A stretch of 54,465 nt of DNA from CAXTEJ01 sp964243295 (GTDB lineage: Bacteria > Actinomycetota > Actinomycetes > Actinomycetales > Angustibacteraceae), in contig CAXTEJ010000023.1 of assembly GCA_964243295.1 (NCBI GenBank), forward strand, positions 1-54,465. Direction: 5' to 3'. This document shows, piece by piece, positions 24,081-32,316 of this stretch (its first letter is position 1; every line of letters begins with the position of its first letter). Below the pieces are notes generated by a model. That model was not told the DNA's origin, searched no databases, and saw only the letters and a list, made by a program, of their open reading frames with translations. The translations under genes and the position numbers were made by a program.

Positions 24081-24916
24081 CGTCGGTCCTCGGCGGCGGG
24101 CACCGGTTCGGGCTGCGGGTGGGCGACCAGCCGCGGCACCGACGACAGCAGCAGCCGGGTGTAGTCGTCCTGCGGGTCGTCGAACACCCCTGCCGTCGGT
24201 CCCTGCTCGACGATCAGGCCCTCGTGCATGACGGCGATGCGGTCGCTGATCTGGCGCACCACGGCCATGTTGTGGGAGACGAAGAGCATCGACAGCCCCA
24301 GGGTGTCCTTCAGGTCGAGCAGGAGGTTGATGATGTTGGCCTGCACCGAGACGTCGAGCGCCGACACCGGCTCGTCGGCGATCAGCACCTGCGGCTCGAG
24401 CGCGAGCGCGCGGGCGATGCCGATGCGCTGGCGCTGCCCGCCCGAGAACGCGCGGGGCAGCTGGTCGATCGCCCGCTCGGGCAGCCCCACGAGGTCCATC
24501 AGCTCGCTGATCCGTTGCCGCACCTGGTTCTTGGGGACGATCTGGTGGTAGCGCAGCACCTCGCCGAGGGTCTGCCCCACGCTCATCCGCGGGTTGAGCG
24601 AGCTGTAGGGGTCTTGGAAGACCATCTGCACGACCCGGCGCTGGGTGCGCGAGGGGGCGCCGTGCAGCACCTCGCCGGCGTAGGCCACCGTGCCGCCAGT
24701 CGGGGTGTAGAGCCCTGCGGCGCAACGACTCAGCGTCGACTTGCCGCACCCGCTCTCGCCGACGAGCCCGAGCGTCTCACCGCGGTGCAGCACCAGGTCG
24801 ACGCCGTTGACGGCCTTGACGACCGACTGCTCGCGGCGCAGCAGCCGGTCGAGCCCGCCTGCGCGGCGCCCGAAGTGCTGCACCAGCCCGTCGACGCGCA
24901 GCAGCTCCTGGTTCAC
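24077..24916 (-). CDS. dppF: Oligopeptide ABC importer, ATP-binding subunit (OppF/DppF type)
   Basis: A 279-residue ATPase. Walker A is VGESGCGKST, then the Q-loop (VFQDPYSSLNPRMSV), signature SGGQRQRIGIARAL, Walker B VLIADEPVSALDVS and His-switch FVSHNMAVV. The YSSLNPR after the Q-loop is typical of peptide-importer DppF/OppF subunits. The short C-terminal tail lacks the Cys-rich insertion seen in its partner. GTG at 24916 overlaps the dppD stop (GTGA). It powers uptake together with the other ATPase and the two permeases. Its N-terminus shows an extra basic stretch (RRAGGLDRLLRREQS) inserted before the Walker A region. Confidence 0.93.
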   Translation of the reverse strand: MNQELLRVDGLVQHFGRRAGGLDRLLRREQSVVKAVNGVDLVLHRGETLGLVGESGCGKSTLSRCAAGLYTPTGGTVAYAGEVLHGAPSRTQRRVVQMVFQDPYSSLNPRMSVGQTLGEVLRYHQIVPKNQVRQRISELMDLVGLPERAIDQLPRAFSGGQRQRIGIARALALEPQVLIADEPVSALDVSVQANIINLLLDLKDTLGLSMLFVSHNMAVVRQISDRIAVMHEGLIVEQGPTAGVFDDPQDDYTRLLLSSVPRLVAHPQPEPVPAAEDRR

Positions 24917-25968
24917 GCCCTCACCCCGCCGTCCGTCAGCCCGGTCATCACGTCGGTCGTCGCGCCGGTGCCTGCCTCGGCGATCGCACGCGGCCACCGC
25001 TCGGGCTCGTGGGCCCGCCAGCACGCGCTGGCCCTGCCGGTGTGGATCGGCAGCAGAGGCGGCACGTCGGTGATGCAGCGCTCGACGGCGGCGGGGCAGC
25101 GCGGCGCGAACGCGCACCCGGTGAGCGGGCGCATCAGGTCGGGGGGCTGCCCGGCGATGGTGAGCAGCCGGTGGACCGGCTGGTCGGGGTCTGGCACCGA
25201 GCGCAGCAGTGCCGCGGTGTAGGGGTGGCGCGGTGAGCCGAGCAGCTCGCCGATCGTCCCGTGCTCGACGATCCGGCCGCCGTACATGACGTTGAGCTTC
25301 TCGCAGGTGCCGCTGACCACGGCGAGGTCGTGGGTGACCAGCACGAGCCCGACACCGCGCTCGCGACGCAGCCTGTTGAGGACGCCGAGCACCTGCGCCT
25401 GGATCGTGACGTCGAGGGCCGTCGTCGGCTCGTCGGCCAGGATGAGCCCCGGCTCGGCCGAGAGGGCGATGGCGATGCAGACCCGCTGCCGCATGCCCCC
25501 TGACAGCTCGTGGGGAAAGGCTCGGTAGCGCCCCTCGGCGTCGCGGATGCCGACCTGGTCGAGCAGCTCGATCGCCCTCGTGCGCGCCGCGGACTTCGAC
25601 ATGCCGAGCCGGCGCCGCGGCACCTCCGCCACCTGGTCGCCGATGCGCATCGTCGGGTTCAGCGCCGTCAGCGAGTCCTGGAAGATCATCGCCATGACCG
25701 ACGACAGCAGCTCGCGACGACGGGCCGGCGCCATGCCGGTGACCTCGACGCCGTCGACGACGATGCTGCCGCCGCTGATGCGGGCCGGCACCGGCAGCAG
25801 GTCCATCGCGGCGCGCAGCGTGAGGCTCTTGCCCGAGCCCGACTCGCCGACCAGGCCGACGGACTCGCCCGCCGAGGCCGTGAGCGACACCTTGCGCACC
25901 GCGTGCAGCGTGCCGTCCGGCAGCGGGATCTCGACGTCGAGCTCGTGCAGCTCGAGCAGCGGGCTCAT
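24913..25968 (-). CDS. dppD: Oligopeptide ABC importer, ATP-binding subunit (OppD/DppD type)
   Basis: A 351-residue ATPase. Walker A is VGESGSGKS, Q-loop FQDSLTALNPTMRI, signature SGGMRQRVCIAIAL, Walker B ILADEPTTALDV, switch VTHDLAVV. The C-terminal OppD-type extension contains CAFAPRCPAAVERC, a Cys-rich segment that in relatives binds an iron-sulfur cluster. It ends ~50 residues later. ATG at 25968 overlaps the permease stop (ATGA); the frame upstream of it is not coding. Function is peptide uptake at the cytoplasmic face of the membrane. Confidence 0.93.
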   Translation of the reverse strand: MSPLLELHELDVEIPLPDGTLHAVRKVSLTASAGESVGLVGESGSGKSLTLRAAMDLLPVPARISGGSIVVDGVEVTGMAPARRRELLSSVMAMIFQDSLTALNPTMRIGDQVAEVPRRRLGMSKSAARTRAIELLDQVGIRDAEGRYRAFPHELSGGMRQRVCIAIALSAEPGLILADEPTTALDVTIQAQVLGVLNRLRRERGVGLVLVTHDLAVVSGTCEKLNVMYGGRIVEHGTIGELLGSPRHPYTAALLRSVPDPDQPVHRLLTIAGQPPDLMRPLTGCAFAPRCPAAVERCITDVPPLLPIHTGRASACWRAHEPERWPRAIAEAGTGATTDVMTGLTDGGVRA

Positions 25969-26819
25969 CGCCGCCCACTGCGGTGCACGAAGCCGTCGGC
26001 GATCAGCGCGAGCGCGAGACCGGTGACCACGACGGCCAGGCCGGGCACCGCTGCGAGATACCACTTGGTGAACACGAAGGCCTGACCCTCCTGGATCATC
26101 GATCCCCAGTCCGGCGTCGGTTGCGGCACACCGAGACCGAGGTAGCCGAGGGTGACGATGGCGAGGATCGACAGCACGATGTCGCTCATCGAGAACACGA
26201 ATGCCTGCAGCACCACATTGGGCAGCAGGTGGCGCAGCAGGATGCGGTGGGTCGGCAGCCCGCTGGCCCGCGCGGCGAGGGCGTACTCCTGCTCCTTGGC
26301 CACCAGCACCTCACCGCGCACGATGCGCGCATAGGCCACCCAGCCGACCAGCGTGATGGCGATGTAGATGCTGCGGGTGCCGGACCCGAGGACGAAGACC
26401 AGCGCGATCACGAGGACGAAGAAGGGGATCGCCACGACGACGTCGACCAGCCGCATGAGCACCGTGTCGAACCAGCCGCCCCGCCAGCCGGCCACCAGAC
26501 CGAGGGTGCCGCCGAGCAGGAACGGGAACAGCACCGCGAGCGCACCCACGCGCAGGTCGGTGCGGGCGCCGTAGAGCAGCCGGGCGAAGACGTCGCGGCC
26601 GAGCTGGTCGGTGCCCAGCAGGTGCCCGTTGCCCGGCGGCTGCAGCGAGCGGGTGAGGTCCTGCGCGATGGGGTCCCAGCGGGTGATGACCGGCGCGAGC
26701 ACGGCGGCCAGGACGAGGAACCCCAGCAGCAGCAGTCCGGCGGCGAGGGTGGCGTTGAGGCGCAGCGGGAGCCGGACGACGAGGCCCCGGCGTCCGGCCA
26801 CGGGGACGGCGGCGGTCAT
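25965..26819 (-). CDS. dppC: Oligopeptide ABC importer, permease (DppC/OppC type)
   Basis: A 284-residue inner-membrane permease with about six membrane segments. The first is LAAGLLLLGFLVLAAVLAPV. The DppC hallmark HLLGTDQLGRDVFARLLYGA follows at ~residues 65-84. The EAA loop contacting the ATPase lies in EYALAARASGLPTHRILLRH (~175-195). ATG at 26819 overlaps the dppB stop (ATGA). It forms the channel with the DppB-type subunit. Confidence 0.93.
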   Translation of the reverse strand: MTAAVPVAGRRGLVVRLPLRLNATLAAGLLLLGFLVLAAVLAPVITRWDPIAQDLTRSLQPPGNGHLLGTDQLGRDVFARLLYGARTDLRVGALAVLFPFLLGGTLGLVAGWRGGWFDTVLMRLVDVVVAIPFFVLVIALVFVLGSGTRSIYIAITLVGWVAYARIVRGEVLVAKEQEYALAARASGLPTHRILLRHLLPNVVLQAFVFSMSDIVLSILAIVTLGYLGLGVPQPTPDWGSMIQEGQAFVFTKWYLAAVPGLAVVVTGLALALIADGFVHRSGRR

Positions 26820-27757
26820 GACAGCTCCACCCGGGGGTCGAGGGCCGCGTGGGCCATGTCGGTCAGGAGGTTGATGGCGACCACCATGACGGCGAAGACG
26901 AGCGTGACCGCCTGCACCACGGCGAAGTCGCGGTTGAAGATCGAGTCGAGCATGAGGGTGCCGATGCCCGGCAGCGCGAAGACGCGCTCGACCACCAGCG
27001 TGCTGCCGACCAGGTAGGCGATGTTGACCCCGAGCACCGTCACGGAGGAGACCGCGGCGTTGCGCAGGGTGTGCCCGAGGATGACGCGCCGGTGCGACAG
27101 GCCCTTGGCGCGGGCGGTGACGACGTAGTCGCTGTCGAGCACCGCCACCATCGACGTCCGCAGGCTGCGGATCAGCACCGGTGCCAGCGCGAGGGCGATG
27201 GTCAGCGCCGGCAGCACGATGGAGCGCAGGTGCCCGATCGTGTCGTCGCCGAACCCCGACACCGGGAACAGCCGCAGCTTCAGGCCGAAGAGCAGCACCA
27301 GCATGATCCCGACCCAGAACGCCGGCATGCCCAGCCCCACCAGCGGAACCGCGCGGATCAGCTGGTCGGTGACGCTGCCCCGGCGGCTGGCGGCGAGGAC
27401 GGCGAGCGGCACGCTGATCGCGAGGGCCAGCACCGTGGCCGACACGAGCAGCCACAACGTGGCGGGCAGCCGGCCCCTCACCAGCTCGCTGGCGTCGACG
27501 TTGTAGAAGAAGGACTGGCCCAAGTCGCCGTGTGCCAGCCTCCCCATGAAGTCGAGGTACTGCTGCCACAGCGGCTTGTCGAGGCCGAACGACTTCTGCA
27601 GCGCCGCCACGGACTCCTCGGTGGCACGGACGCCGAGCAGGGTCTTGGCTGGGTCGCCGGGCACCAGGTGGATCATGAAGAACACGATGATGGTGATGCC
27701 GAGGAGCACAGGCACCATGGCCACCAGCCGCCGCAGGACGTACGAGAGGTGCCTCAT
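26816..27757 (-). CDS. dppB: Oligopeptide ABC importer, permease (DppB/OppB type)
   Basis: A 313-residue permease with about six membrane helices. It starts MRHLSYVLRRLVAMVPVLLG, followed by VFFMIHLVPGDPAKTLLG, the DppB N-terminal pattern. The EAA-type loop is in DYVVTARAKGLSHRRVILGH near residues 200-220. ATG 27757 is taken because the family starts there; an ATG six codons earlier (27775) is possible but has no ribosome site. It follows the binding-protein gene after a hairpin, so the permeases are probably made at lower level than the binding protein. Confidence 0.93.
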   Translation of the reverse strand: MRHLSYVLRRLVAMVPVLLGITIIVFFMIHLVPGDPAKTLLGVRATEESVAALQKSFGLDKPLWQQYLDFMGRLAHGDLGQSFFYNVDASELVRGRLPATLWLLVSATVLALAISVPLAVLAASRRGSVTDQLIRAVPLVGLGMPAFWVGIMLVLLFGLKLRLFPVSGFGDDTIGHLRSIVLPALTIALALAPVLIRSLRTSMVAVLDSDYVVTARAKGLSHRRVILGHTLRNAAVSSVTVLGVNIAYLVGSTLVVERVFALPGIGTLMLDSIFNRDFAVVQAVTLVFAVMVVAINLLTDMAHAALDPRVELS

Positions 27758-27787
27758 GGTGCCCGTGCCCTTCATCGAGACGTGATC

Positions 27788-27807
27788 GGCGGGCCGTCCG
27801 GCCCGCC
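27788..27807 (-). terminator. Intra-operon hairpin between binding protein and permease genes
   Basis: GGCGGGCC (27788-27795) and GGCCCGCC (27800-27807) form a perfect 8-bp G/C stem with a 4-base loop, 10 bases after the binding-protein stop. Hairpins here commonly stabilise or partly terminate the transcript, giving excess binding protein. The role is inferred from position. Confidence 0.65.
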
Positions 27808-27817
27808 GCCGGCGCGG

Positions 27818-29365
27818 CTACTTGCTGAGGGTGACGTCCTCGAGGTGGTAGTTGCCGGTGGGCAGCGCCAGGAAGCCCTTCACCTTGGTGCTGGTGGCGT
27901 AGCTGAAGGGCGAGTAGTAGAGGAACGCCAGGAACGCGTCGTCGGCGGCCTGCTTCTGGATGCGGCTGTAGAGCCGCTGGCGCTCGGCGGGGTCGAAGCT
28001 CTTCTGCGCGGCCTTCGTGTCGGCGAGGACGGCGTCGTTCTTGTAGCTGGTGTAGAACGACTTGCTGCCCGCCTCGGGGTCGACCGCGAAGGTCACGAGC
28101 TCGTCAGGGTCGGCGATGTCCATCGTCCAGTAGGAGTGGGTGATCTGGTACTTCTGGTCGCTCTGCAGGTCGCTCGCCGCACTGGGGTCGACGTTCTGGA
28201 TCTTGAGGGTGATGCCGAGCTCCTTGAGCGAGGACTGCAGCACCTGGGCGAGCGCCTGGTCGGTGTTGTTTCCGGACGACGCGAGGAACGTGGTCGTGAA
28301 GCCGTTCGGCACCGACGACTGCGCGAGCTCGGCCTTGGCCTTCGCCATGTCGTAGGTGATGCCCGGCGTGGACTTGTCGTAGTAGGGCACGCCAGGCATG
28401 AGGAAGGAGTTCGCCGGCGTCCCGTTGCCGAACAGCAGCGTCTTGACCAGCGCCTCGCGGTCGATGGCGTAGGAGATGGCGCGCCGCACGTGCACGTCGT
28501 CGTACGGCTTCTCGTTCTGGTTCATCAGGATGTAGTCGGTCTTGGTCGACGGGAACAGGTCGACCTTGACGCCGGGCTGGCCCTTGAGCTGCGCGACGCT
28601 CGAGAACGGCGGGCTCTCGTTGATCTGCGCCTGGCCGCCCTGGATCTGCACGTTGCGCGAGTTGTCGTCGGGCACGACGCGCCAGGTCACGCTGTCGAGA
28701 GCCGGCTTCCCAGCGTCCCAGTAGGTGGGGTTCTTGGTGAGCTTGAGGTCGCTGCCCTTGGTCCAGTGGTCCCACACGAACGGGCCGGTGCCGATCGGCG
28801 CGGTGAGGAACTGCTCCTTGGTCTTGCCCGCGTAGTCCTTGGGCAGGATCGCGTTGCTGAAGTTCGCGAGGTCGGCGAGCAGCGGCGCCCAGGGGTACTT
28901 GGTCTTGACGACGACGGTCGCCGGGTCGGGCGCGTCGACGCTGGCGATCGCCACGTCGAGGAACTCCCAGCCGCCCTTGGTGCTGCGTGCCTTGTCGAGC
29001 GAGAACTTGACGTCGGCCGACGTCATGGGCGAGCCGTTGCTGAACTTCACGCCCTGCTTGAGCTTGAACGTCCAGGTGAGCTTGTCGGCGGACAGCGTGT
29101 GGCTCTCGGCCAGCAGCGGCTTGACGTCCTTGCCGTCCGGCGTCACCTCGTAGAGCGACTCGAGCATCTGCTGGAAGACCCAGATCGAGGCGTTGCTGAA
29201 CACCATCGTGTTGTCCATCGACACCGAGTCGGCGGGCCGCACGATCGTCAGGTCGCCACCCTTCGCGGCCGCGGCGGTCGTGGTGGGGTTCGACGTGCTG
29301 CTGCAGGCGGCGAGGCCCGTGGCCACCACGGCGAGCGCTGCGGCGGCGGTGAAGGTCTTGCGCAC
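27818..29365 (-). CDS. Peptide-binding lipoprotein of the ABC importer (SBP family 5)
   Basis: A 515-residue extracellular solute-binding protein. The N-terminus is a lipoprotein signal peptide (VRKTFTAAAALAVVATGLAAC) with the lipidated Cys at residue 21, then a Ser/Thr/Ala linker. SBP-5 features include GTGPFVWDHWTKGSDLKLTK, RAISYAIDREALVKTLLFGN and a periplasmic C-terminal lobe. It captures oligopeptides and delivers them to the permeases. GTG at 29365 has GGAGG 6 nt upstream; the longer frame to 29431 is not a signal peptide. It is the first gene of a nine-gene leftward operon. Binding specificity cannot be read from sequence. Confidence 0.93.
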   Translation of the reverse strand: MRKTFTAAAALAVVATGLAACSSTSNPTTTAAAAKGGDLTIVRPADSVSMDNTMVFSNASIWVFQQMLESLYEVTPDGKDVKPLLAESHTLSADKLTWTFKLKQGVKFSNGSPMTSADVKFSLDKARSTKGGWEFLDVAIASVDAPDPATVVVKTKYPWAPLLADLANFSNAILPKDYAGKTKEQFLTAPIGTGPFVWDHWTKGSDLKLTKNPTYWDAGKPALDSVTWRVVPDDNSRNVQIQGGQAQINESPPFSSVAQLKGQPGVKVDLFPSTKTDYILMNQNEKPYDDVHVRRAISYAIDREALVKTLLFGNGTPANSFLMPGVPYYDKSTPGITYDMAKAKAELAQSSVPNGFTTTFLASSGNNTDQALAQVLQSSLKELGITLKIQNVDPSAASDLQSDQKYQITHSYWTMDIADPDELVTFAVDPEAGSKSFYTSYKNDAVLADTKAAQKSFDPAERQRLYSRIQKQAADDAFLAFLYYSPFSYATSTKVKGFLALPTGNYHLEDVTLSK

Positions 29366-29403
29366 AGGGGGCCTCCGACAGGCTGAGTAAGGGCGAGGAC
29401 CAC

Positions 29404-29431
29404 AACCTATGGCTGGTATCTCAGTTGTCAA
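29404..29431 (-). promoter_or_regulatory. Promoter of the importer/peptidase operon
   Basis: On the minus strand TTGACA (29431-29426), a perfect -35, is followed after 16 bases by TAGGTT (29409-29404), a fair -10, 38 bases upstream of the GTG start. The candidate operator at 29413-29424 lies entirely within the spacer. Confidence 0.6.
29413..29424. promoter_or_regulatory. Candidate GntR operator in the importer promoter
   Basis: CTGGTATCTCAG matches the perfect palindrome CTGATATATCAG at 10 of 12 positions. A second near-copy (11 of 12) lies at 44257-44268 upstream of the operon that encodes the GntR regulator. Its location between -35 and -10 would suit a repressor. It also lies upstream of the divergent reductase-amidase operon. 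Confidence 0.5.
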
Positions 29432-29473
29432 TCACCTGGATGTAACCGTTGCGTGACATCTGACCCGGCTGCC

Positions 29474-31609
29474 ATGCTGCGCCCTGTGGAGCTCACCGTG
29501 ATCGGCGCCGGGGCCATCGGCGGCACCGTCGCGGCCCACCTGATCCGCGACGGTCACGACGTGCTGCTCTGCGACGTCGACGCCGCACACGTCGACGCGA
29601 TCAACGCGCACGGCCTGCGCGTCACCGGCCCGGTGGCCGAGTTCTCGGTGGCTGCCCGCGCGGTGCTGCCGGCCGACCTGCCGGCGGTCGTGACGCGGGC
29701 GGTCATCGCCGTCAAGTCCCACCACACCGCCGCCGCGGCCGCGCTGCTGCGCCACCGCCTGGCCCCGGGCGGCTACGTGCTGTCGCTGCAGAACGGGCTC
29801 ACCTCCGACACGATCGCGGCCGAGGTCGGCTCCGACCGGGTGGTGGTCGGGTTCGTGAACTTCGGCGCCGACTACCTCGAGCCCGGCGTCGTGCTGCAGG
29901 GCAACGTCGCGACGTTCCGCGTGGGTGAGCCGACCGGGCCGGTCAGCGACCGGGTGCGCGAGCTGGTGCGGGCGCTGCCCTGGGCCGAGGCGACCGACAA
30001 CATCGCCGGCTACCTGTGGTCGAAGGAGGCCTACGGCGCCATGCTCTTCGCGACGGCGGTCTCCGACCTGTCCATCGCCGACGCGCTCGGCGAGCCGCGC
30101 TACCGGCCGCTGATGCTGGCGCTCGCGACGGAGGTGCTGGCCCAGGCGCCGGTGCGTCCCGAGTCCTTCGACGGCTTCGACCCGGCCGACCTCGAGGGCT
30201 CGATCGACCGGCTCGTCGCCTTCAACCGGGCGAGCGCCAAGACCCACACCGGCATCTACCGCGACCTGGTGGTCCGCCGCCGCAAGACCGAGGTCGACGA
30301 CCTGCTCGACGGGCTGGCGGGGCCGCTCACGCGTCACGTCGGTCAGCTGATCAAGGCGATCGAGCGCGGCGAGCGCACCTGCGAGGTCGCCAACCTCGAG
30401 CTGCTCGTCGCCTACGAGCGGCTGGAGCGGCTCGGCCGCCCCCTGCACGCGGTGGTGACCGCGCTGCCGGCCCCGGCCCGTGCCGCGACGGGTCCCCTGC
30501 TCGGCACCGCGGTCGCCGTCAAGGACATGATCGACGTGCGCGGCGTGCCCCGTGGCAACGGCAACCCCCGGGCCATGGCCGGCCCGCCCAGCGCGGCCGA
30601 CGCGCCGGTGGTCCAGCGGCTGCGGGCCGCGGGCGCCGACGTCCTCGCGACCGCGACGCTGCTGGAGTACGCCGCGGGCGCGCCACACCCGCAGCTGCCC
30701 GAGGCGCGCAACCCGGTCGACCCCTCACGGACGGCGGGCGGGTCGAGCGGCGGCTCGGCCGCGCTGGTCGCCGCGGGCGTCTGCCCGGCGGCGCTTGGCA
30801 CCGACACGGGCGGGTCGATCCGCATCCCTGCCGCGTACTGCGGCGTCGTCGGGCTCAAGCCGACCCACGGCGCCGTGCCCACCGACGGCGTCCAGGAGCT
30901 GTCTTCGAGCCTCGACCACGTCGGGGTCATCGGCGTCGACGTGGCCACCACGGCCGCGGTCTTCCGGGCCGTCTCCGCGACGGCGGCGGCGCCCGAGCCC
31001 CCGCGGGTGCGCCTCGCCGTGCTCGTCGACGAGCTCGACCACCCGCGCCTGCAGCCCGACGTGAGAACCGCGCTGGTCGCCGCGGTCGAGGCGCTGCGGG
31101 CCGGCGGGATCGAGGTCGTCGAGCGCAGCGCCGAGCCGCTGCACGCGCTGCACCCCAGCTTCGAGCCGATCATCCTGCACGAGGCCTGGCAGGCGCTCGG
31201 ACCGTTGCTGCACGACGATCCGGGGCACTTCGGCGCCGACACCGAGCGGTTGCTGCACGCCGGTGAGCAGGTCGACCACCAGGCGTACGCGGCCGCCATG
31301 GCCGAGCGCGCGCGCCTGCTGCCCGCCGCGGACGACCTGCTCGACGACGTCGACGCGCTGCTCGGGCCCACGCTCGCATTCACCGCACCCGCCGGCACAC
31401 CGGTGCTGGACTCACCGCAGGGCGAGCTGGAAGGGCTGTTCACCATGGGCGCCAACCTGACGGGGCAGCCGGCCGTCTCGCTGCCGTGCGGGAGCGACGG
31501 CGCGGGGCTGCCCGTCGGACTGCAGCTCGCCGGCCGCCGCGGTGGCGACGCAGACCTGCTGGCCGTCGCCGCGGTCGTCGAGCGTGCCCTGGCGGGGGTG
31601 GTCCGGTGA
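29474..31609 (+). CDS. Fusion of a ketopantoate-reductase-like domain with an amidase domain
   Basis: A 711-residue continuous reading frame joining two enzymes. Residues ~5-320 are a PanE/ApbA-type NADPH-dependent 2-oxoacid reductase: Rossmann motif VIGAGAIGG, then AVKSHHT, LQNGLTSD, LWSKEAYGAML and the C-terminal helical part with RRRKTEVDDLLDG. Residues ~323-711 are an amidase-signature domain with an intact triad: Lys350 (VKDMIDV), cis-Ser424 (GGSSGGS) and Ser448 (DTGGSIRIPA). The amidase half is shorter than usual (~385 residues). ATG 29474 is taken; GTG 29453 and GTG 29486 are alternatives. It is first in a six-gene operon, overlapping the SDR by GTGA. PanE-amidase fusions are not a pairing I know. 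The reaction is unknown; likely amide cleavage plus 2-oxoacid reduction. Confidence 0.85.
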   Translation: MLRPVELTVIGAGAIGGTVAAHLIRDGHDVLLCDVDAAHVDAINAHGLRVTGPVAEFSVAARAVLPADLPAVVTRAVIAVKSHHTAAAAALLRHRLAPGGYVLSLQNGLTSDTIAAEVGSDRVVVGFVNFGADYLEPGVVLQGNVATFRVGEPTGPVSDRVRELVRALPWAEATDNIAGYLWSKEAYGAMLFATAVSDLSIADALGEPRYRPLMLALATEVLAQAPVRPESFDGFDPADLEGSIDRLVAFNRASAKTHTGIYRDLVVRRRKTEVDDLLDGLAGPLTRHVGQLIKAIERGERTCEVANLELLVAYERLERLGRPLHAVVTALPAPARAATGPLLGTAVAVKDMIDVRGVPRGNGNPRAMAGPPSAADAPVVQRLRAAGADVLATATLLEYAAGAPHPQLPEARNPVDPSRTAGGSSGGSAALVAAGVCPAALGTDTGGSIRIPAAYCGVVGLKPTHGAVPTDGVQELSSSLDHVGVIGVDVATTAAVFRAVSATAAAPEPPRVRLAVLVDELDHPRLQPDVRTALVAAVEALRAGGIEVVERSAEPLHALHPSFEPIILHEAWQALGPLLHDDPGHFGADTERLLHAGEQVDHQAYAAAMAERARLLPAADDLLDDVDALLGPTLAFTAPAGTPVLDSPQGELEGLFTMGANLTGQPAVSLPCGSDGAGLPVGLQLAGRRGGDADLLAVAAVVERALAGVVR

Positions 31610-32316
31610 CCACCACGGGCACCGGCCTGTCGGGGCGGGTGGCGCTGGTCACCGGGACGGCGCACGGCATCGGCGCCGCCATCGCGCAGCGGCTCGCCGC
31701 CGAGGGAGCGACCGTGCACGGCGTCGACAAGGACGTCCTCGACGTGACCGACGCCGCCGCGGTGACCGCCTTCGTGGAGCGGATCGGCCGCGTCGACGTG
31801 CTGGTCAACAACGCCGGCGGCGTCATGGGACAGACTGGGCGGCCGCTCGAGGACGTCACCGACGACGACTGGCGCGCTGTCGTCGACGCCAACCTCACCA
31901 GCACCTTCCTGTGCACCCGCGCGGTGGTGCCGGGCATGAAGGCCGGCGGCTGGGGCCGCGTCGTCAACATCTCCTCGGGGGCCGGCCGCAGCGTCAGCCT
32001 CACCGGCATCCAGGCCTACGCCAGCGCCAAGGCCGGCCAGATCGGCCTGACCCGGCAGACCGCCCACGAGCTCGGCAGGTTCGGCATCACCGTCAACGCC
32101 ATCGCGCCCGGGTTCGTGCTGTCCAACCCCTCGACCGAGCGGCAGTGGGAGAGCTACGGCGAGCAGGGCCAGCGCGAGCTGGTCGAGGGCATCGCCGTGC
32201 GCCGCCTGGGCACCGCCGACGACATCGCCAACGGGGTCGCGTTCTTCGCCTCCGAGGCGTCGTCCTGGGTCACCGGCCAGACCCTGTCGATCGACGGCGG
32301 CCATGCCATCTTCTGA
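31606..32316 (+). CDS. Short-chain dehydrogenase/reductase
   Basis: A 236-residue classical SDR. TGTAHGIGAA is the cofactor-binding TGxxxGIG, NNAG occurs at ~residue 67, and the catalytic Ser is in NISSGAGRS with YASAK giving Tyr and Lys. The acidic residue after strand beta-2 (VHGVDKD) suggests NAD(H) preference. It ends with VTGQTLSIDGGHA, the family C-terminus. It is shorter than average because the segment before NNAG is compact. It overlaps its neighbours on both sides (GTGA and 14 bases). The substrate is unknown; a hydroxy- or oxo-acid in the same pathway as the fusion enzyme is plausible. Confidence 0.88.
   Translation: MTTTGTGLSGRVALVTGTAHGIGAAIAQRLAAEGATVHGVDKDVLDVTDAAAVTAFVERIGRVDVLVNNAGGVMGQTGRPLEDVTDDDWRAVVDANLTSTFLCTRAVVPGMKAGGWGRVVNISSGAGRSVSLTGIQAYASAKAGQIGLTRQTAHELGRFGITVNAIAPGFVLSNPSTERQWESYGEQGQRELVEGIAVRRLGTADDIANGVAFFASEASSWVTGQTLSIDGGHAIF

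Noticed and set aside
26849..29386. 845-codon open frame on the plus strand across the importer operon
   Set aside because: It is antisense to the permease and binding-protein genes, has His/Arg/Gly/Asp-rich low-complexity sequence with no domains, and arises from third-position G/C bias.
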